Part shown: positions 62,286 through 64,000 of the stretch, piece by piece
Layout of the letters: every line of letters starts with the position of its first letter
Position numbering within the stretch: the first letter of the stretch is position 1
Assembly (NCBI GenBank): GCA_965207985.1
Contig: CBDBND010000032.1
Coordinates: 518,338 to 582,337 of the forward strand
Source of the DNA: CBDBND01 sp965207985
GTDB taxonomy: Bacteria; Pseudomonadota; Alphaproteobacteria; Rhodospirillales; Rhodospirillaceae
Direction of reading: 5' to 3'
DNA: 64,000 bases
The notes under the pieces: generated by a model
Database searches by the model: none
The model's input: only the letters and a program-made list of their open reading frames with translations
What the model was told of the DNA's origin: nothing
Program-made: the position numbers and the translations under genes

Positions 62286-62999
62286 CTAAAGCCCTTCGAG
62301 CGGCGGGAGTCCATGCTCGACACGGTAGGCACGCAGATCGGCATGGGCCTGTTCAAACACGGGCACGAACGGTTCCCGATCGCGCACGAACCGCCACCAT
62401 TGCTTCAGTTTGGGATATCCGTCCGTCAGATCTGTAATGCCGAAGTGCGGCATCATCAATGAGAGGTAATCGATGGCCGGGGCCAGGGCGCAATCCCCGT
62501 GGCCAAGCGAGTCGCCCAAGGCAAACGGCGAAGGGGAAAGCACCTCTTCCAGCACCGACAAGCCGTCCTTGAAGGCGCCTATTTGTGTATCGATCAACGT
62601 CTGATCGGGGTTTTCCTGCCGCCGCAACGGAATAAGCGGGATGTAGGATCCCATAAGATAAAGATCGACTATGCGGGCAATCAGTCTACCCCGTGCTGCA
62701 CCGGCGGGGTCGTCGCGTTCCGTATCCTGTTGTGGATAGAGATCGCGCAGGTAACTGCAGATCACTTCCCCTTCCGCCAGCCACACATCACCATGCACCA
62801 ATGCCGGCACGCGGCCGATGGGATTGATGGCAAGGAATTCTGCTGACGATGTGTCACCGCCAGGCACCGGCTCCGGTTGGAGGTCCAAACCTAAACTTCC
62901 GGCGACCAACACCACCCGGGCGACAAAAGGCGACATCATCTGACCGTAGAGATGCAACGTGTTGTCACACAAGTCGTCCAAAGCGCCGTCAGTTGTCAT
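62286..62999 (-). CDS. Glutathione S-transferase family protein
   Basis: 237 residues from ATG 62999. Thioredoxin-like N-terminal domain (LHLYGQMMSPFVARVVLVAGSLGL, INPIGRVPALVHGDVWLAEGEVICSYLRDLYP with the cis-proline and glutathione-contact Glu/Ser-like pair) and helical C-terminal domain (SPFALGDSLGHGDCALAPAIDYLS). Start overlaps the TRAP receptor stop by 11 bp, so the pair is translationally linked. It may conjugate or isomerise a compound taken up by that transporter. Confidence 0.85.
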   Translation of the reverse strand: MTTDGALDDLCDNTLHLYGQMMSPFVARVVLVAGSLGLDLQPEPVPGGDTSSAEFLAINPIGRVPALVHGDVWLAEGEVICSYLRDLYPQQDTERDDPAGAARGRLIARIVDLYLMGSYIPLIPLRRQENPDQTLIDTQIGAFKDGLSVLEEVLSPSPFALGDSLGHGDCALAPAIDYLSLMMPHFGITDLTDGYPKLKQWWRFVRDREPFVPVFEQAHADLRAYRVEHGLPPLEGL

Positions 63000-64000
63000 T
63001 GGCACGTGTCCGTTTAAAAGCCGCTTTACCTTCCATGATGACGTCATAAAAGGTCTGCGCCTGGCCGCCAATCTGTTCAATGAGACGTGCTGCGACGGTG
63101 CGGGTGGCGTTCTGCCAGAGCTTCAGTTCTTCGTCACTGGGCTGGTAAATGTGCACACCACGCGCGGCCGCGGCTTCCAGATCCGCTGCGTTGCGTGCCC
63201 GGATCATGCGGCGTACCTCTTCCGCTGCGGGGATGGCGCGGCGCACGGCGCCTTGCAGGTCTTCGTCCAGATTTTCAAACCACGCCGCGTTGGCGTTGTA
63301 GATTCCCGACGAATAAGCATGCCGGGTCAGGGTGAAATAGGGCGCCACGGGCGCGAGACCGTAACTGGCATAGGTCATGGTGCCCGCCTCTGCACCTTGC
63401 ACCAGACCCGTTTGCAGCGCGGGAATGAGCTCGGGAAAGGTGAGGGCCACCACGTCTGCACCAAGGGCTTCCAGAAACAAAGGCGAAGACGGCACCTGCC
63501 GGGAGCGCATGCGATAGTCAACCAAGTCTTGCGGCGTTCTCAATGGGCTGACGCTGAACACGCTCAAGAATCCCTCATCGGCCAAACCCAAGACCGTCAA
63601 ACCTTTTTCGGCGGCCAGCCCGTGCATGGGCTCCCATAAATAGTGATCGAAAACAAAATCCGCTTCTTCAAGTCCGGAAAACATAAAAGGCGCCATCAGC
63701 AGAGCCATTTCGGGAATGATGGCCGACAGGCCCGACGATGTGAAAATGGAAACCTCGATACGGCCGCGGCGCACGGCCAGCATCAGCGCTTCTTCGCCAC
63801 CCACTTCACCGCGGACAAACAGATCCGCCGTCAATTGCCCACCGCTTTCCTGATCCACACGGTCGGCAAACCTGGCCCATAAAACATCAAAAGGGTCGCC
63901 GGGTGAACTCAGTGCGCCGACACGAAAAGTTTCACTGAATACGGGCGGCGCGGCGGAAATACCCATTCCAAAGACGAATATTCCAATAAGGTTTATTAAT
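62989..64000 (-). CDS. TRAP transporter substrate-binding protein, N-terminus beyond the right edge
   Basis: At least 336 residues; the frame continues past position 64000, and the visible start is a hydrophobic signal segment (NLIGIFVFGMGISAAPPVFSE), so the true start lies outside. DctP family marks: VGALSSPGDPFDVLWARFADRVDQES, LMAPFMFSGLEEADFVFDHY, RMRSRQVPSSPLFLEALGAD, FPELIPALQTGLVQGAE. It resembles the receptor at 39063-40091 in layout. No DctQ/DctM gene is present in the window; they might lie further right. Confidence 0.87.
   Translation of the reverse strand, partial: LINLIGIFVFGMGISAAPPVFSETFRVGALSSPGDPFDVLWARFADRVDQESGGQLTADLFVRGEVGGEEALMLAVRRGRIEVSIFTSSGLSAIIPEMALLMAPFMFSGLEEADFVFDHYLWEPMHGLAAEKGLTVLGLADEGFLSVFSVSPLRTPQDLVDYRMRSRQVPSSPLFLEALGADVVALTFPELIPALQTGLVQGAEAGTMTYASYGLAPVAPYFTLTRHAYSSGIYNANAAWFENLDEDLQGAVRRAIPAAEEVRRMIRARNAADLEAAAARGVHIYQPSDEELKLWQNATRTVAARLIEQIGGQAQTFYDVIMEGKAAFKRTRANDN

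Noticed and set aside
1..64000. CRISPR arrays, rRNA operons, prophage modules, integron attC sites
   Set aside because: Read for regularly spaced repeats, rRNA-like sequence and phage structural genes; none seen. The only RNA gene is the tRNA-Arg.

Overview
This 64 kb stretch is moderately GC-rich alphaproteobacterial DNA, most likely from a Rhodospirillales-like lineage. The flhA-flhF-flhG flagellar block, the FlbD and MotA proteins, orphan TRAP binding proteins, two MmgE/PrpD proteins and a fused panB-panC pair all fit that group. The assignment is inference, since no rRNA is present. Two themes dominate: ordinary metabolic, transport and envelope genes, and a very heavy load of insertion sequences with many freshly broken genes.

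Layout. 1-1934: an MFS transporter running off the left edge and a DUF454 membrane protein. 1945-9975: a wrecked flagellar block. It holds a FliK-like gene with a 1-bp frameshift, an intact flhG, and flhF and flhA each cut by a 3.3 kb inversion. flhA is also interrupted by an IS and hit by a second 0.77 kb inversion that splits a GNAT gene as well. 9986-12497: CopD-like protein, ferrochelatase and a TauD-like dioxygenase. 12505-23382: a TetR regulator divergent from a MacAB-like efflux operon, followed on the same strand by DUF1838, two tandem methyltransferases with Tat-like leaders, a DUF485/ActP-type symporter pair and an exported VOC protein. 23379-28373: MFS permease, sthA interrupted by an IS5-family element, and an exported nitrilase-fold protein that appears to lack its catalytic cysteine.

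28496-34144 is an IS stack: a second copy of the 1586-bp IS, then an IS256-family element whose middle was replaced by IS5 sequence, with another IS256 copy inserted into that and a 148-bp MITE inside the second copy. 34173-42318: DUF2784, peptide-type binding protein, luciferase-like monooxygenase, alpha/beta hydrolase, IclR regulator, TRAP binding protein, MmgE/PrpD and cupin genes, which look like a catabolic cluster. 42411-45692: more flagellar debris (flbD with a premature stop, motA without its start codon), a methyltransferase fragment and an IS1595-type IS. 45689-51157: TVP38, FAD disulfide reductase, histidine kinase, panB and panC. 51178-56225: OmpA-like lipoprotein, tRNA-Arg(ACG), nucleotidyltransferase, MmgE/PrpD and sulfotransferase. 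56236-60332: a 4.1 kb IS1595-family transposon with an 8-bp target duplication and a passenger operon, itself hit by an IS110 element. 60336-64000: enolase-superfamily enzyme, conserved hypothetical, GST and a second orphan TRAP binding protein.

Functional reading: at least five flagellar genes carry independent lesions while most neighbouring metabolic genes are intact, so motility has probably been lost recently during IS expansion. The two most unusual gene sets are the exported-methyltransferase operon (17.6-23.4 kb) and the passenger cargo of the IS1595 transposon.
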